DNA of 8,950 bases from Pseudomonas sp. (GTDB taxonomy: Bacteria > Pseudomonadota > Gammaproteobacteria > Pseudomonadales > Pseudomonadaceae): contig JARDZH010000042.1 of the NCBI GenBank assembly GCA_029240955.1, positions 1 through 8,950 on the forward strand, in the 5' to 3' direction. Position numbers and translations under genes: made by a program. The stretch's first letter is position 1. Every line of letters begins with the position of its first letter. The notes under the pieces were generated by a model. It saw only the letters and a list, made by a program, of their open reading frames with translations, ran no database searches and had not been told where the DNA came from. Below, piece after piece: positions 1 to 6,079 of this stretch.

Positions 1-16
1 TGCTATTGCGTCGCGT

Positions 17-510
17 CTATTGAACAGTCCCGCCATCGCCACCACCCGGTTCGATCAAGATTATCTTCGACATATCCTGGATCCGGGCTTCGGCGCGATG
101 AGTCATGGGGGCCACTTAGAATTTCTTGAGCATGCCGTCACTCGCTTTTCGGCAGAAGCAGAAAAAACGCCACCACCGGGAAATCGGTTTTCCAGATACC
201 TGATGCCAGCAGATGGAGAGCGTTGCGTAATAACCACTTCCACAAAAGTCAGAATACCCAACTTCAAATCCGAATTTTCTGACAAGGGGGGTGTTCTACT
301 ACCCGATGGCAAAGCCAAGTCAGCACAGAGTAACCAGGTCAGCCCCGTGCAACGCAAACCACGCTCGCTTTTCGAGATTCTTCGGTTTGGCGATGGCGTT
401 GAGGTGTTTCGGGAGAATAGTGAGATAGGTCGTCGAGCCGTCAAACAAAGCTGGATAGGCAGTTTTTGGCGGATTATCAAGCAGAGATAGAGCGATTTTT
501 GATCAAATCG
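17..510 (-). pseudogene. Possible decayed reverse-strand gene (several in-frame stops)
   Basis: One reverse frame gives convincing protein-like text interrupted by stops. About 490 down to 325 reads as a stretch including YPALFDGSTTYLTILPKHL and later KRAWFALHGADLV, followed by TGA (322-320) and two adjacent TAG codons (301-296). The frame then continues with a stretch including FGFEVGYSDFCGSGYYATL and stops at TAA (118-116). A 29-codon tail from ATG (106-104) to TAG (19-17) stays in the same frame. This could be the footprint of a gene that has accumulated nonsense mutations, or chance. It competes with the forward ORF at 20-490. I do not recognise the family. Confidence 0.15.
20..490 (+). 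CDS. Unrecognised hypothetical protein, possibly spurious or a remnant
   Basis: This is an uninterrupted 156-codon frame beginning at TTG (20-22). The same frame is open all the way to the left edge, so a real gene could start outside the window. I see no ribosome site before the TTG. The product is basic and polar, with no signal peptide, membrane segment or motif that I recognise. The stretch from about residue 55 to 95 (RYLMPADGERC ... KGGVLLPDGK) looks moderately protein-like. Against it, the opposite strand of the same DNA also reads like protein in one frame, although that frame is broken by stops. Both strands cannot easily be right, so this is either a genuine orphan ORF or a decayed gene. 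I do not assign a function. Confidence 0.27.
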   Translation: MNSPAIATTRFDQDYLRHILDPGFGAMSHGGHLEFLEHAVTRFSAEAEKTPPPGNRFSRYLMPADGERCVITTSTKVRIPNFKSEFSDKGGVLLPDGKAKSAQSNQVSPVQRKPRSLFEILRFGDGVEVFRENSEIGRRAVKQSWIGSFWRIIKQR

Positions 511-591
511 GTTGCACATACGCGGTGCCCGCATCGCGTCGAGTGCTGCTTTAGAGGACCATTGACCTAATTCGCGCCTTTAAGCTTTTGC

Positions 592-611
592 TTGGTCAGG
601 CCTAAGACCAA
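592..611. repeat. Inverted repeat upstream of the small exported-protein gene
   Basis: Perfect 6-base arms TTGGTC (592-597) and GACCAA (606-611) flank an 8-base spacer that contains the palindrome AGGCCT. An AT-rich stretch follows (about 611-645, several TAT/TAA triplets), where a promoter for the gene at 695 would be expected. It may be an operator or a short hairpin. No T-run follows, so it is not a convincing terminator. Confidence 0.25.
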
Positions 612-694
612 ACTAAGTGTATGTATCTATTTATGTAATTTCTCCTTGGTAGCTTGGGTGGGAAAAAAGTGAATCCAAACCTGAGGACGTAACC

Positions 695-1141
695 TTGAAA
701 AAAATAATAGCGGTTGTTTTCGCGATAACCTCTCTAAATGCGTTTTCAGCAGACAGAACTATCACCAAGTCCGTGAAGCCATCCAGAATCGTAGTTGCGA
801 AAGAGGGTGGCGCACTCGCGCAGTTCACTCTGTTGAGTACCGACTTTCGGGAGCGTGGGCTGCTAGGCGCTAAAAAAAGACTAACCAGCGTTGAATACAG
901 AACAACTCATTATCCCGATAATTGGAATGAAAAAGTTCAGATTTGCTACTCTCAGCCGGGGCGAATTGAACCTCAGCATTGCGAAGACGTAGCAGAGAAT
1001 TCCTCTGGAGTGATCTACAACTTCAATCAGTACAAGTTTGACATGCACGCCAGAATTACTATCAGGCACTCAGTCGATGGCGGAAAAGACTCCGGCAAGG
1101 CCGCAGGGGAAGACACGGTCGTCATCAATTACAGCTTTTGA
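695..1141 (+). CDS. Small exported protein, possibly FlhE-like; low-GC, TTG start
   Basis: The gene encodes 148 residues. The start is TTG at 695, chosen because a GAGGA ribosome site (683-687) lies seven bases before it and the signal peptide begins there. Residues 1-19 are a classic Sec signal (KK, hydrophobic core, then NAFSA), with cleavage likely before Asp20. The mature part is about 129 residues, has no further membrane segment, and holds only two cysteines (84 and 96), which may pair in the periplasm. The C-terminal half alternates in a beta-strand-like way and ends TVVINYSF. The Cys pair, a glycine-rich turn (DGG at 128-130) and the ending resemble, from memory, enterobacterial FlhE, a periplasmic flagellum-associated protein; this is a weak comparison. 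Codon use differs from the neighbours: ATA three times, AGA five times, CTA three times, which suggests recent acquisition. It has no operon partner. Confidence 0.72.
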   Translation: MKKIIAVVFAITSLNAFSADRTITKSVKPSRIVVAKEGGALAQFTLLSTDFRERGLLGAKKRLTSVEYRTTHYPDNWNEKVQICYSQPGRIEPQHCEDVAENSSGVIYNFNQYKFDMHARITIRHSVDGGKDSGKAAGEDTVVINYSF

Positions 1142-1270
1142 TGCACAGCTAGTATTCAACGTCACCGGTCTCGCATCTTGATACAGCGCAGGCCGGTGTC
1201 GATCCCACGCGGTTTCTAGGACAAACACCCATCCCCTAATTACCCACCCCCCCAAACCGTCTATTCAACA

Positions 1271-1375
1271 TCACGCGCCATGCCGTACCCGATCATGAGC
1301 ATCGTACGGGCTAGTTGCGCTCGCACCACAAGCGTAGGCGGCGAGCAGGCTACGAAGAAGGCTGTTGAACTGCAT
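1271..1375 (-). CDS. Candidate 34-residue small protein with strong ribosome site
   Basis: On the reverse strand an AAGGAG box (1388-1383) sits seven bases before ATG (1375-1373). It is followed by 34 codons and TGA (1273-1271). The product starts MQFNSLLRSLLAAYACGAS and ends in a charged tail containing DAHDRVRHGA. The N-terminal half is leucine- and alanine-rich with a basic residue at position 8 and a single cysteine (16), and could be a short amphipathic or membrane-associated helix. The ideal ribosome site is the main evidence; no promoter was identified. I do not recognise a family. It may be a real small protein, the leader of a longer lost gene, or chance. Confidence 0.35.
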   Translation of the reverse strand: MQFNSLLRSLLAAYACGASATSPYDAHDRVRHGA

Positions 1376-1434
1376 GGCAAAGCTCCTTGAGGGACAATGC
1401 GCCGATACTAGATCCGTCTGCGCGTGATGGCCGT

Positions 1435-1448
1435 TTGATTGTCTTGAT
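1435..1448 (+). promoter_or_regulatory. Paired TTGAT half-sites upstream of azurin (possible ANR/FNR-type site)
   Basis: TTGAT occurs at 1435-1439 and again at 1444-1448, with the four-base spacing of an FNR/ANR box (TTGAT-N4-ATCAA). The second half is a direct rather than inverted copy, so this is not a canonical dyad. ANR control of azurin is known in P. aeruginosa from the literature. Here it is only a possibility. Confidence 0.2.
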
Positions 1449-1580
1449 CGGGTTAATAGCCAGACTCAGGTTCAGGTCCACATCAGGCCGGGCGAGACGC
1501 AGTGACGCAGGTCATTGGCACCCGGTCCAGGATCAGGCAGTCTCTCTCTATTCATGAAGTACCCTGCCTTGGAGATTCAC

Positions 1581-2027
1581 ATGATTCGCAAGCTTGTTGC
1601 CGTATCCCTTCTGACGTTGGCCAGCGGTCAGTTACTCGCTGCTGAATGCTCGACCACGGTCGATTCCACCGATCAGATGATGTTCGATACCAAATCCATC
1701 GAGATCGACAAGAGCTGCAAAACCTTCACTGTCAACCTGACCCACTCCGGCAACCTGCCGAAAAATGTCATGGGTCATAACTGGGTGCTGAGCAAAGAAG
1801 CCGACGCGCAAGCCATCTCGACTGAAGGCATGGGGGCCGGTATCGACAAGAGCTACATCAAGGAAGGCGATAGCCGTGTGATTGCGCACACCAAGATCAT
1901 TGGCGCTGGCGAGAAAGATTCGGTGACATTCGACGTGTCGAAGCTGGATCCGGCCGAGAAGTACCTGTTCTTCTGCTCGTTCCCGGGCCACATCGCGATG
2001 ATGAAGGGTACCGTTACGCTCAAGTGA
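1581..2027 (+). CDS. azu: Azurin, periplasmic type-1 (blue) copper protein
   Basis: Azurin is a small periplasmic electron carrier with one type-1 copper. In pseudomonads it is linked to denitrification and redox-stress electron transfer. The precursor has 148 residues: a 20-residue Sec signal ending LLA, then a 128-residue mature chain beginning AECS, the same mature length as P. aeruginosa azurin. All copper ligands are present in mature numbering: Gly45 and His46 (in NVMGHNW), Cys112, His117 and Met121 (in [12 protein letters not shown]). Cys3 and Cys26 can form the usual disulfide, and Trp48 is kept. ATG at 1581 is chosen because GGAG (1571-1574) lies six bases before it and it gives the correct signal peptide. 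A 22-codon upstream in-frame extension starting at 1515 has no support. The gene is monocistronic and converges on nadE. Confidence 0.97.
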   Translation: MIRKLVAVSLLTLASGQLLAAECSTTVDSTDQMMFDTKSIEIDKSCKTFTVNLTHSGNLPKNVMGHNWVLSKEADAQAISTEGMGAGIDKSYIKEGDSRVIAHTKIIGAGEKDSVTFDVSKLDPAEKYLFFCSFPGHIAMMKGTVTLK

Positions 2028-2071
2028 CGCAAGGCGACCCCAGTAGTGTCCCGCCGGTCCGCGACCGTCAC

Positions 2072-2096
2072 GCGCGGTGTGCCTGGCACATCGCGT
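2072..2096. terminator. Hairpin between the convergent azurin and nadE genes
   Basis: A 10-base-pair stem (2072-2081 with 2087-2096, two G-T pairs) encloses the loop CCTGG; its core is the near-palindrome TGTGCCTGGCACA (2078-2090). It lies 45 bases after the azurin stop and 34 bases after the nadE stop, the expected place for a shared bidirectional terminator. There is no T-run on either side, so termination may be weak, or the hairpin may only protect 3' ends. Confidence 0.4.
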
Positions 2097-2129
2097 CGCA
2101 GCGGTCACGGTTAAGCGCCTGCAGCGGAA

Positions 2130-2957
2130 TTACGGCGCGTAAGGCAGCTCGCGCTTGTGCTGCGTCTTGGTGTAAGTGTCGCAGATGATCTTCGCCACAT
2201 CCTCACCGACCGGCTTGCCGTGCAGGAATGCATCGATGTCTGCGTAAGTGACGCCGTGAGCGACTTCGTCCGGTTTGCCCGGCGTCAGGTCTTCCAGATC
2301 CGCTGTAGGGACTTTCTCTACCAGCGCTTCAGGCGCGCCAAACGAGCGTGCGATGGCTCTCACCTGATTTTTCACCAGCCCGCTGAGGGGCGCCACGTCG
2401 CACGCGCCGTCGCCGAACTTGGTGAAGAAACCCATCACCGCTTCTGCTGCATGATCTGTCCCGATCACCAACCCTTGGCAGGCGCCGGCGATGGTGTATT
2501 GGGCGATCATGCGCATCCGCGCCTTGGTGTTGCCCAGCACGAAGTCCACGGTATTGGCCGGCAGGCTCTCGAAGACCTTGATCTCGCTCGCTATCGCCTT
2601 GACTGCGCCGCCGATATTTACCGTCTGGATGTCATCGGGCTTGATGAAATCCAGGCAGGCCTGGGCTTCATGCTCATCCTTCTGCACGACGTAGGGCAGG
2701 CGCACCGCAATGAAGCGATAGCCCTTGTCGTCGGTACTTTCGCGCAGTTCGCGGACCGCGCGCTGAGCCAGGAGGCCAGCGGTCAGCGAGTCGATCCCGC
2801 CGCTGATCCCGAGCACCAGCGTCTTGAGCCGTGCATTGCGCAGACAGTCCTTGATGAACTCGACGCGACGGGTGATCTCGGCCTGCAGAGCGGCGTCGTC
2901 CGCGAACGGTGGCTGGACCTTGAGCTGTTCAGCGATCTGTTGCTGTACGGCGTGCAT
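2130..2957 (-). CDS. nadE: Ammonia-dependent NAD+ synthetase NadE
   Basis: NadE performs the last step of NAD synthesis: nicotinate adenine dinucleotide + ATP + ammonia gives NAD+ + AMP + PPi, in the cytosol. The 275-residue length matches the short, ammonia-only class typified by E. coli NadE; there is no nitrilase-type glutaminase domain. The ATP-pyrophosphatase loop SGGIDS is at residues 52-57. Other family blocks are GNTKARMRM (142-150), GTDHAAEA (166-173) and [14 protein letters not shown] (178-191), followed by PTADLEDL and the C-terminal HKRELP region. The ATG (2957-2955) has an AAGGAG ribosome site (2969-2964) six bases upstream. The gene begins 25 bases after pncB ends, so both are probably one transcript. 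The two enzymes act in the same Preiss-Handler route, separated by NadD. Confidence 0.97.
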   Translation of the reverse strand: MHAVQQQIAEQLKVQPPFADDAALQAEITRRVEFIKDCLRNARLKTLVLGISGGIDSLTAGLLAQRAVRELRESTDDKGYRFIAVRLPYVVQKDEHEAQACLDFIKPDDIQTVNIGGAVKAIASEIKVFESLPANTVDFVLGNTKARMRMIAQYTIAGACQGLVIGTDHAAEAVMGFFTKFGDGACDVAPLSGLVKNQVRAIARSFGAPEALVEKVPTADLEDLTPGKPDEVAHGVTYADIDAFLHGKPVGEDVAKIICDTYTKTQHKRELPYAP

Positions 2958-2982
2958 GATTCACTCCTTGTAATGGGACAAT

Positions 2983-4206
2983 TCAAGCGGTTTGTTCAGG
3001 ACCGGACTCGGCAGGGACCTTGAACACGTGTCGCAGGTACGCGACGAAATTGGGGTCCTTGCACTGCGTCTTGCCTGGCTCATCGGAAATCTTCGCCACG
3101 GCCTGACCTGCGCACGCGGTCATTTTCAGCACCATGTTCATCGGCGCGATGCCCGGAATGTCGGCCGTCAGGTTGGTGCCAATGCCAAAGCTCACATTGA
3201 TACGTCCACGCAGCGCGCGAAAAATTCCAAGCGCTTTGGGCAGCGTCAGCCCATCGGAGAACACCAGCGTCTTGCTCATCGGGTCGATGCCGAGTCGCTG
3301 GTAGTGGGTGATGCATTTTTCGGCCCACTCGACCGGGTCGCCCGAATCATGGCGCAGCCCATCGAACAGCTTGGCGAAATACAGATCGAAATCGCGCAGG
3401 AAGGCATCGGTGGTGATGCAGTCGGTCAACGCAATACCCAGAAGGCCGCGGTACTCGCGAACCCAGCAGTCCAGGGCGGCGATCTGGCTGTCGATCAGGC
3501 GCGGGCCGAGTTGCTGGTGCGCCATGATCCATTCATGGGCCATGGTGCCGAGCGGTTTGATATCGAGCTCACGCGCCAGGTGCACATTGCTGGTCCCGAC
3601 AAACTGGCCCGGGAAGTCGCGCTTGAGCACGGTGACGATTTCTTCCTGCACTCGATAGGAGAAGCGCCGGCGGGTGCCGAAGTCCGCGACCTTGAGTTCA
3701 GCCAGTTCATCAGGCGTGGCATTGGTTGTAAGCCATTCGAACTTGTCGTACAGGCGCTCGCGGGCCTGGGTCAGCAGAATTTCAGGGTAACGATGACGAT
3801 TGCGCACCTCGCTGACGATGGCGAGCAGCGGCACTTCGAACAGGATCACATGCAGCCATGGGCCGTGAAGACGGATGCACAGCTCGTCGTTCTCGATGCT
3901 GGTCTGTACGTACCGGGTGTTGAAGCGGAACAGACCCAGAAAACGCAGGAAGTCGGGCTTGAGAAAGGTGATGCGCTCAAGGAACGCCAGATGCTCCGGG
4001 CTCAGCGACAGCTCGCACAGCAGTTCGATCTGATGCTTGATCTCGCCCAGATAAGGCCGAAGATCTTCACCATTACGGCAGCGAAACTCCCACTCAACGT
4101 CCACGTTGGGATAGTTGTGCAGCACGGCTTGCATCATGGTCAGCTTGTAGAAGTCGGTATCGAGCAGGTTCTGCACGATACGATTGGAAAAGGCGCTCTG
4201 GCTCAT
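2983..4206 (-). CDS. pncB: Nicotinate phosphoribosyltransferase PncB
   Basis: PncB commits salvaged nicotinate to NAD: nicotinate + PRPP + ATP gives nicotinate mononucleotide + PPi + ADP + Pi. The product has 407 residues, close to the roughly 400 of enterobacterial PncB. Recognisable blocks are [11 protein letters not shown] (17-27), FGTRRRFS (177-184), GTSNVHLA (204-211), GTMAHEW (220-226), GLRHDSGDP (283-291), LVFSDGL (314-320) and FGIGTNLT (340-347). His224, in GTMAHEW, corresponds to the autophosphorylated histidine described for Salmonella PncB. The start at ATG 4206-4204 gives [10 protein letters not shown] and has GGAG (4217-4214) seven bases upstream. The frame stays open to 4473, but the extra 89 residues are unlike the family and lack support. 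It is the first gene of the pncB-nadE operon. Confidence 0.96.
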   Translation of the reverse strand: MSQSAFSNRIVQNLLDTDFYKLTMMQAVLHNYPNVDVEWEFRCRNGEDLRPYLGEIKHQIELLCELSLSPEHLAFLERITFLKPDFLRFLGLFRFNTRYVQTSIENDELCIRLHGPWLHVILFEVPLLAIVSEVRNRHRYPEILLTQARERLYDKFEWLTTNATPDELAELKVADFGTRRRFSYRVQEEIVTVLKRDFPGQFVGTSNVHLARELDIKPLGTMAHEWIMAHQQLGPRLIDSQIAALDCWVREYRGLLGIALTDCITTDAFLRDFDLYFAKLFDGLRHDSGDPVEWAEKCITHYQRLGIDPMSKTLVFSDGLTLPKALGIFRALRGRINVSFGIGTNLTADIPGIAPMNMVLKMTACAGQAVAKISDEPGKTQCKDPNFVAYLRHVFKVPAESGPEQTA

Positions 4207-4546
4207 CGCGACGCTCCAGGCGGACCGGTTGCCAAAGCCCGCCGTATTAAATGATCGAATGCCTTGTGATGCAGGCCGGCAAAGGGCCACGATCGATTCC
4301 ATTGTTGATGCTCGACATGATGCCAGCCATTGGCAGTCAGCGACACGTTTCTTTCCTGCAAGCAAGGCTGCCATGACGCTGCTTGCGACATGCATCCCCG
4401 GCGCCCCGGTTTGAGGCGCACCCCAAATGAGTACAAAAGCCGCTTTGCTTCCGCAAGGGCTCTGGCTCGCCATTCAGCCGCAAGGCGCAACAAGCGCTGC
4501 GTTTTTGCCCACGTCCACTAACCTCAATGGTGCGTCTCGTATCGCC
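4207..4546. other. Non-coding region upstream of pncB
   Basis: No gene is convincing here. The segment should contain the reverse-strand pncB promoter. The only -10-like hexamer I found (TTTAAT on the reverse strand, 4251-4246) lacks a good -35. I saw no NrtR-like TTTACTAAA palindrome. A 68-codon forward ORF (ATG at 4427) has a GAGG too far upstream (11 bases) and odd composition, so I do not call it. It contains the hairpin at 4479-4506. Confidence 0.5.
4479..4506 (+). terminator. Possible forward intrinsic terminator without an obvious client gene
   Basis: Outer arms CGCA (4479-4482) and TGCG (4498-4501), and inner arms GCGC (4485-4488) and GCGC (4494-4497), form a bulged stem with loop AACAA. 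It is followed directly by TTTTT (4502-4506). This is a reasonable small terminator. No forward gene precedes it, so it might insulate the pncB and transporter regions, end a short unannotated RNA, or be chance. Confidence 0.3.
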
Positions 4547-4565
4547 TGCGCACCGGCGGTGTGCA
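4547..4565. repeat. 19-base palindrome upstream of the transport promoter
   Basis: TGCGCACCGGCGGTGTGCA is a dyad centred on 4556 in which eight of nine base pairs match. The GCACC/GGTG half-sites recall NtrC boxes, but the central spacer is three bases rather than the five of the NtrC consensus. It lies about 236 bases before the predicted transcription start, within reach for an enhancer-binding protein. Confidence 0.35.
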
Positions 4566-4615
4566 GTTCGGTGACGCATGCCGTTACAGGGGCTTTTACC
4601 GGTGCCATCACAAAG

Positions 4616-4691
4616 GGTTGCAAGTGGGGTTAGCGCCGGTTGCTCCCTTTGTCGTCAGACAGTTGCACCGACCGCGAGCCAGACGGTTGCA
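4616..4691 (+). promoter_or_regulatory. Phased array of four RGTTGCW boxes (candidate activator sites)
   Basis: GGTTGCA (4616-4622), GGTTGCT (4638-4644), AGTTGCA (4661-4667) and GGTTGCA (4685-4691) all point the same way with start-to-start spacings of 22, 23 and 24 bases, about two helical turns. The last two lie in a longer direct repeat, CAGACRGTTGCAC (4656-4668 and 4680-4692). An inverted copy, TGCAACC, is at 4747-4753, and AGTTGCT is at 4797-4803. The array sits about 100-176 bases before the predicted sigma-54 start, the classic distance for upstream activator sites. The binding protein is unknown. Confidence 0.5.
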
Positions 4692-4692
4692 C

Positions 4693-4712
4693 GCCCTTTT
4701 TTTCCCAAGGGC
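4693..4712. repeat. Short inverted repeat between activator boxes and promoter
   Basis: GCCCTT (4693-4698) and AAGGGC (4707-4712) are perfect 6-base arms around a T-rich 8-base loop. No T-run follows the stem, so it is not a good terminator. It could be an operator or chance, and lies immediately after the last box of the array. Confidence 0.2.
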
Positions 4713-4765
4713 AAGCGCGTTGGGCCAGCTACACGCGACTGCCTTCTGCAACCTGGAAAAAGCAA

Positions 4766-4781
4766 TGGCACGGCCCTTGCT
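4766..4781 (+). promoter_or_regulatory. Sigma-54 (RpoN) -24/-12 promoter for the transport operon
   Basis: TGGCACGGCCCTTGCT matches the sigma-54 consensus TGGCACGRNNNTTGCW at every defined position. GG (4767-4768) and GC (4779-4780) are separated by the obligatory ten bases. Transcription should begin near 4792, giving a leader of about 47 bases to the ATG at 4839. Sigma-54 promoters need an ATP-driven activator bound upstream, and candidate sites are present at 4616-4691. Confidence 0.8.
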
Positions 4782-4838
4782 CACAGCCAATCCTGTAGTT
4801 GCTGTGCTAATTAAAAAAACACCTCAGGAGCACCACTC

Positions 4839-5975
4839 ATGTCGCATACGTTTTACAGGAAAGGTTTTCTGGCAATCGCAGTGGCAACTGCATTGGGCGT
4901 GTCTTCGCTTGCTCAGGCCGACGTAAAGATCGGCGTTGCAGGCCCCATGACCGGCGCCAATGCTTCCTTTGGTCAGCAATACATGAAAGGCGCGCAGGCC
5001 GCAGCCGACGCTATCAATGCGGCAGGCGGCGTGAATGGGGAGAAAATCGTTCTGGTGGCTGGCGATGACGCTTGCGAGCCAAAACAAGCCGTGGCAGTAG
5101 CGAACCGCCTGGTGGATCAGGACAAGGTGGTTGGCGTGGTAGGTCACTTCTGCTCCTCTTCGACCATTCCGGCATCCGAGATCTACAGCGACGCTGGCGT
5201 TATCGCCATTACGCCTGGCTCGACCAACCCGCAGGTCACCGAGCGTGGCATGAAAGAGATGTTCCGCATGTGCGGTCGTGACGACCAGCAAGGCATCGTC
5301 GCGGGCGATTACATCGTCGACGTTCTCAAAGGCAAGAAGGTCGCCGTCATCCATGACAAGGACACCTACGGCCAAGGCCTGGCGGATGCGACCCAGATCC
5401 AGCTCAAGAAGCGTGGCGTGGCGCCGGTGCTGTACGAAGGTCTGACGCGTGGCGAGAAAGACTTCAGCGCGCTGGTCACCAAGATTCGCTCGGTGGGTGC
5501 TGACGTCGTGTATTTCGGTGGTCTTCACCCGGAAGCCGGCCCGCTGGTTCGTCAGATGCGCGAGCAAGGCCTCAAGGACGTGAAGTTCATGTCTGACGAC
5601 GGCATCGTGACCGACGAACTGGTGACTACCGCAGGCGGCGCGCAATACGTCGACGGCGTGTACATGACCTTCGGCGCCGACCCGCGCGCGCTGCCGGACA
5701 GCAAGGCGGTTGTGGACGAGTTCCGCAAGACTGGCTACGAGCCTGAGGGCTACACCCTTTACGCCTATGCATCGGTCCAGGCACTGGCCGCCGGTTTCAA
5801 CGGCGCTAAATCCAACAAGGGTGAAGCGGCTGCTACCTGGCTCAAGGCCAACCCGGTAAAAACCGTCATGGGCGAGAAAGCCTGGGACGCCAAGGGCGAC
5901 TTGAAAGTCTCTGACTACGTGGTTTACCAGTGGGATGCCACCGGTAAATACAAGCAACTCGAAAAGCAGAAGTAA
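4839..5975 (+). CDS. livK: Branched-chain amino-acid ABC transporter periplasmic binding protein
   Basis: This is the substrate-binding protein of a HAAT/LIV uptake system; it captures Leu/Ile/Val or related amino acids in the periplasm and delivers them to LivH/LivM. It has 378 residues. A Sec signal (1-27, ending LAQA) precedes the mature start DVKIGVAGPMTG. Family blocks are GDDACEPKQAVAVANRLV (75-92) and GHFCSSSTIPASEIY (102-116), whose Ser/Thr residues line the ligand pocket. Cys79 and Cys105 match the spacing of the single disulfide in E. coli LivJ/LivK. ATG 4839 has AGGAG (4826-4830) eight bases upstream. It resembles the P. aeruginosa PA4913-type protein more than BraC, from memory, so its ligand range may differ from that of BraC. 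The symbol livK is by family analogy only. Confidence 0.93.
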   Translation: MSHTFYRKGFLAIAVATALGVSSLAQADVKIGVAGPMTGANASFGQQYMKGAQAAADAINAAGGVNGEKIVLVAGDDACEPKQAVAVANRLVDQDKVVGVVGHFCSSSTIPASEIYSDAGVIAITPGSTNPQVTERGMKEMFRMCGRDDQQGIVAGDYIVDVLKGKKVAVIHDKDTYGQGLADATQIQLKKRGVAPVLYEGLTRGEKDFSALVTKIRSVGADVVYFGGLHPEAGPLVRQMREQGLKDVKFMSDDGIVTDELVTTAGGAQYVDGVYMTFGADPRALPDSKAVVDEFRKTGYEPEGYTLYAYASVQALAAGFNGAKSNKGEAAATWLKANPVKTVMGEKAWDAKGDLKVSDYVVYQWDATGKYKQLEKQK

Positions 5976-6002
5976 GTCGGTTACGCCACTCTGCTGATCG
6001 AG

Positions 6003-6027
6003 GCGCCCGCCAGGTCACGCGGGGCGG
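6003..6027 (+). repeat. Hairpin 1 after the binding-protein gene
   Basis: CGCCCGC (6004-6010) pairs with GCGGGGCG (6019-6026) with one bulged G around an 8-base loop. It is the first of three hairpins packed into the 172 bases before livH, 28 bases after the binding-protein stop. Confidence 0.35.
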
Positions 6028-6035
6028 CATGACGA

Positions 6036-6057
6036 CGGGCTCGCTGAAGCGGGCCTG
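6036..6057 (+). terminator. Hairpin 2, possible attenuator
   Basis: A nine-pair stem (6036-6044 with 6049-6057; two G-T pairs) closes a TGAA tetraloop. The following bases (CAATTTCTGTTGCC) are only mildly T-rich, so it would be a leaky terminator at best. Partial termination here would favour the binding protein over the permeases. Confidence 0.4.
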
Positions 6058-6079
6058 CAATTTCTGTTGCCTTTGGACG

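Larger units (their letters stand above)
1142..1580. other. 439-base gap upstream of azurin
   Basis: No long gene is visible. The region holds a spaced inverted repeat (CACCGG at 1163-1168, CCGGTG at 1193-1198), a run of seven C (1247-1253), the short reverse ORF listed separately, and two TTGAT half-sites (1435-1448) where azurin control might act. Several CAGG tetranucleotides cluster at about 1460-1540, without a clear pattern. I could not place -35/-10 boxes for azurin with confidence. Confidence 0.5.

Noticed and set aside
1516..1530. Possible sigma-54 promoter before azurin (TGGCAC at 1516-1521)
   Set aside because: The -12 GC is missing: the two bases ten positions after GG are AG, and no TTGC is present.
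1515..1580. Upstream in-frame extension of azurin
   Set aside because: It would put 22 residues in front of a perfect signal peptide and ignore the GGAG site at 1571-1574.
2157..3023. Long forward ORF (288 codons) opposite nadE
   Set aside because: It lies entirely antisense to a clearly recognised gene, has no ribosome site that I can support, and its composition (Asp/Arg/His/Gln-rich) is the usual shadow of high-GC coding DNA.
2992..4254. Forward ORF of 420 codons opposite pncB
   Set aside because: It is antisense to an intact PncB with all family motifs; the translated text has no recognisable domain and is a GC-driven shadow.
4207..4473. 89-residue N-terminal extension of PncB
   Set aside because: The family starts close to the [11 protein letters not shown] block, and ATG 4206 has its own ribosome site; the extension has odd composition.
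4427..4633. Forward 68-codon ORF starting MSTKAALL
   Set aside because: The GAGG lies 11 bases from the ATG, the frame crosses a terminator-like hairpin and the palindrome at 4547, and the product resembles no protein; non-coding regulatory DNA is the better reading.
4824..5957. Reverse ORF of 377 codons opposite the binding-protein gene
   Set aside because: It mirrors the real gene almost end to end and resembles no family; its existence follows from codon bias in the sense strand.
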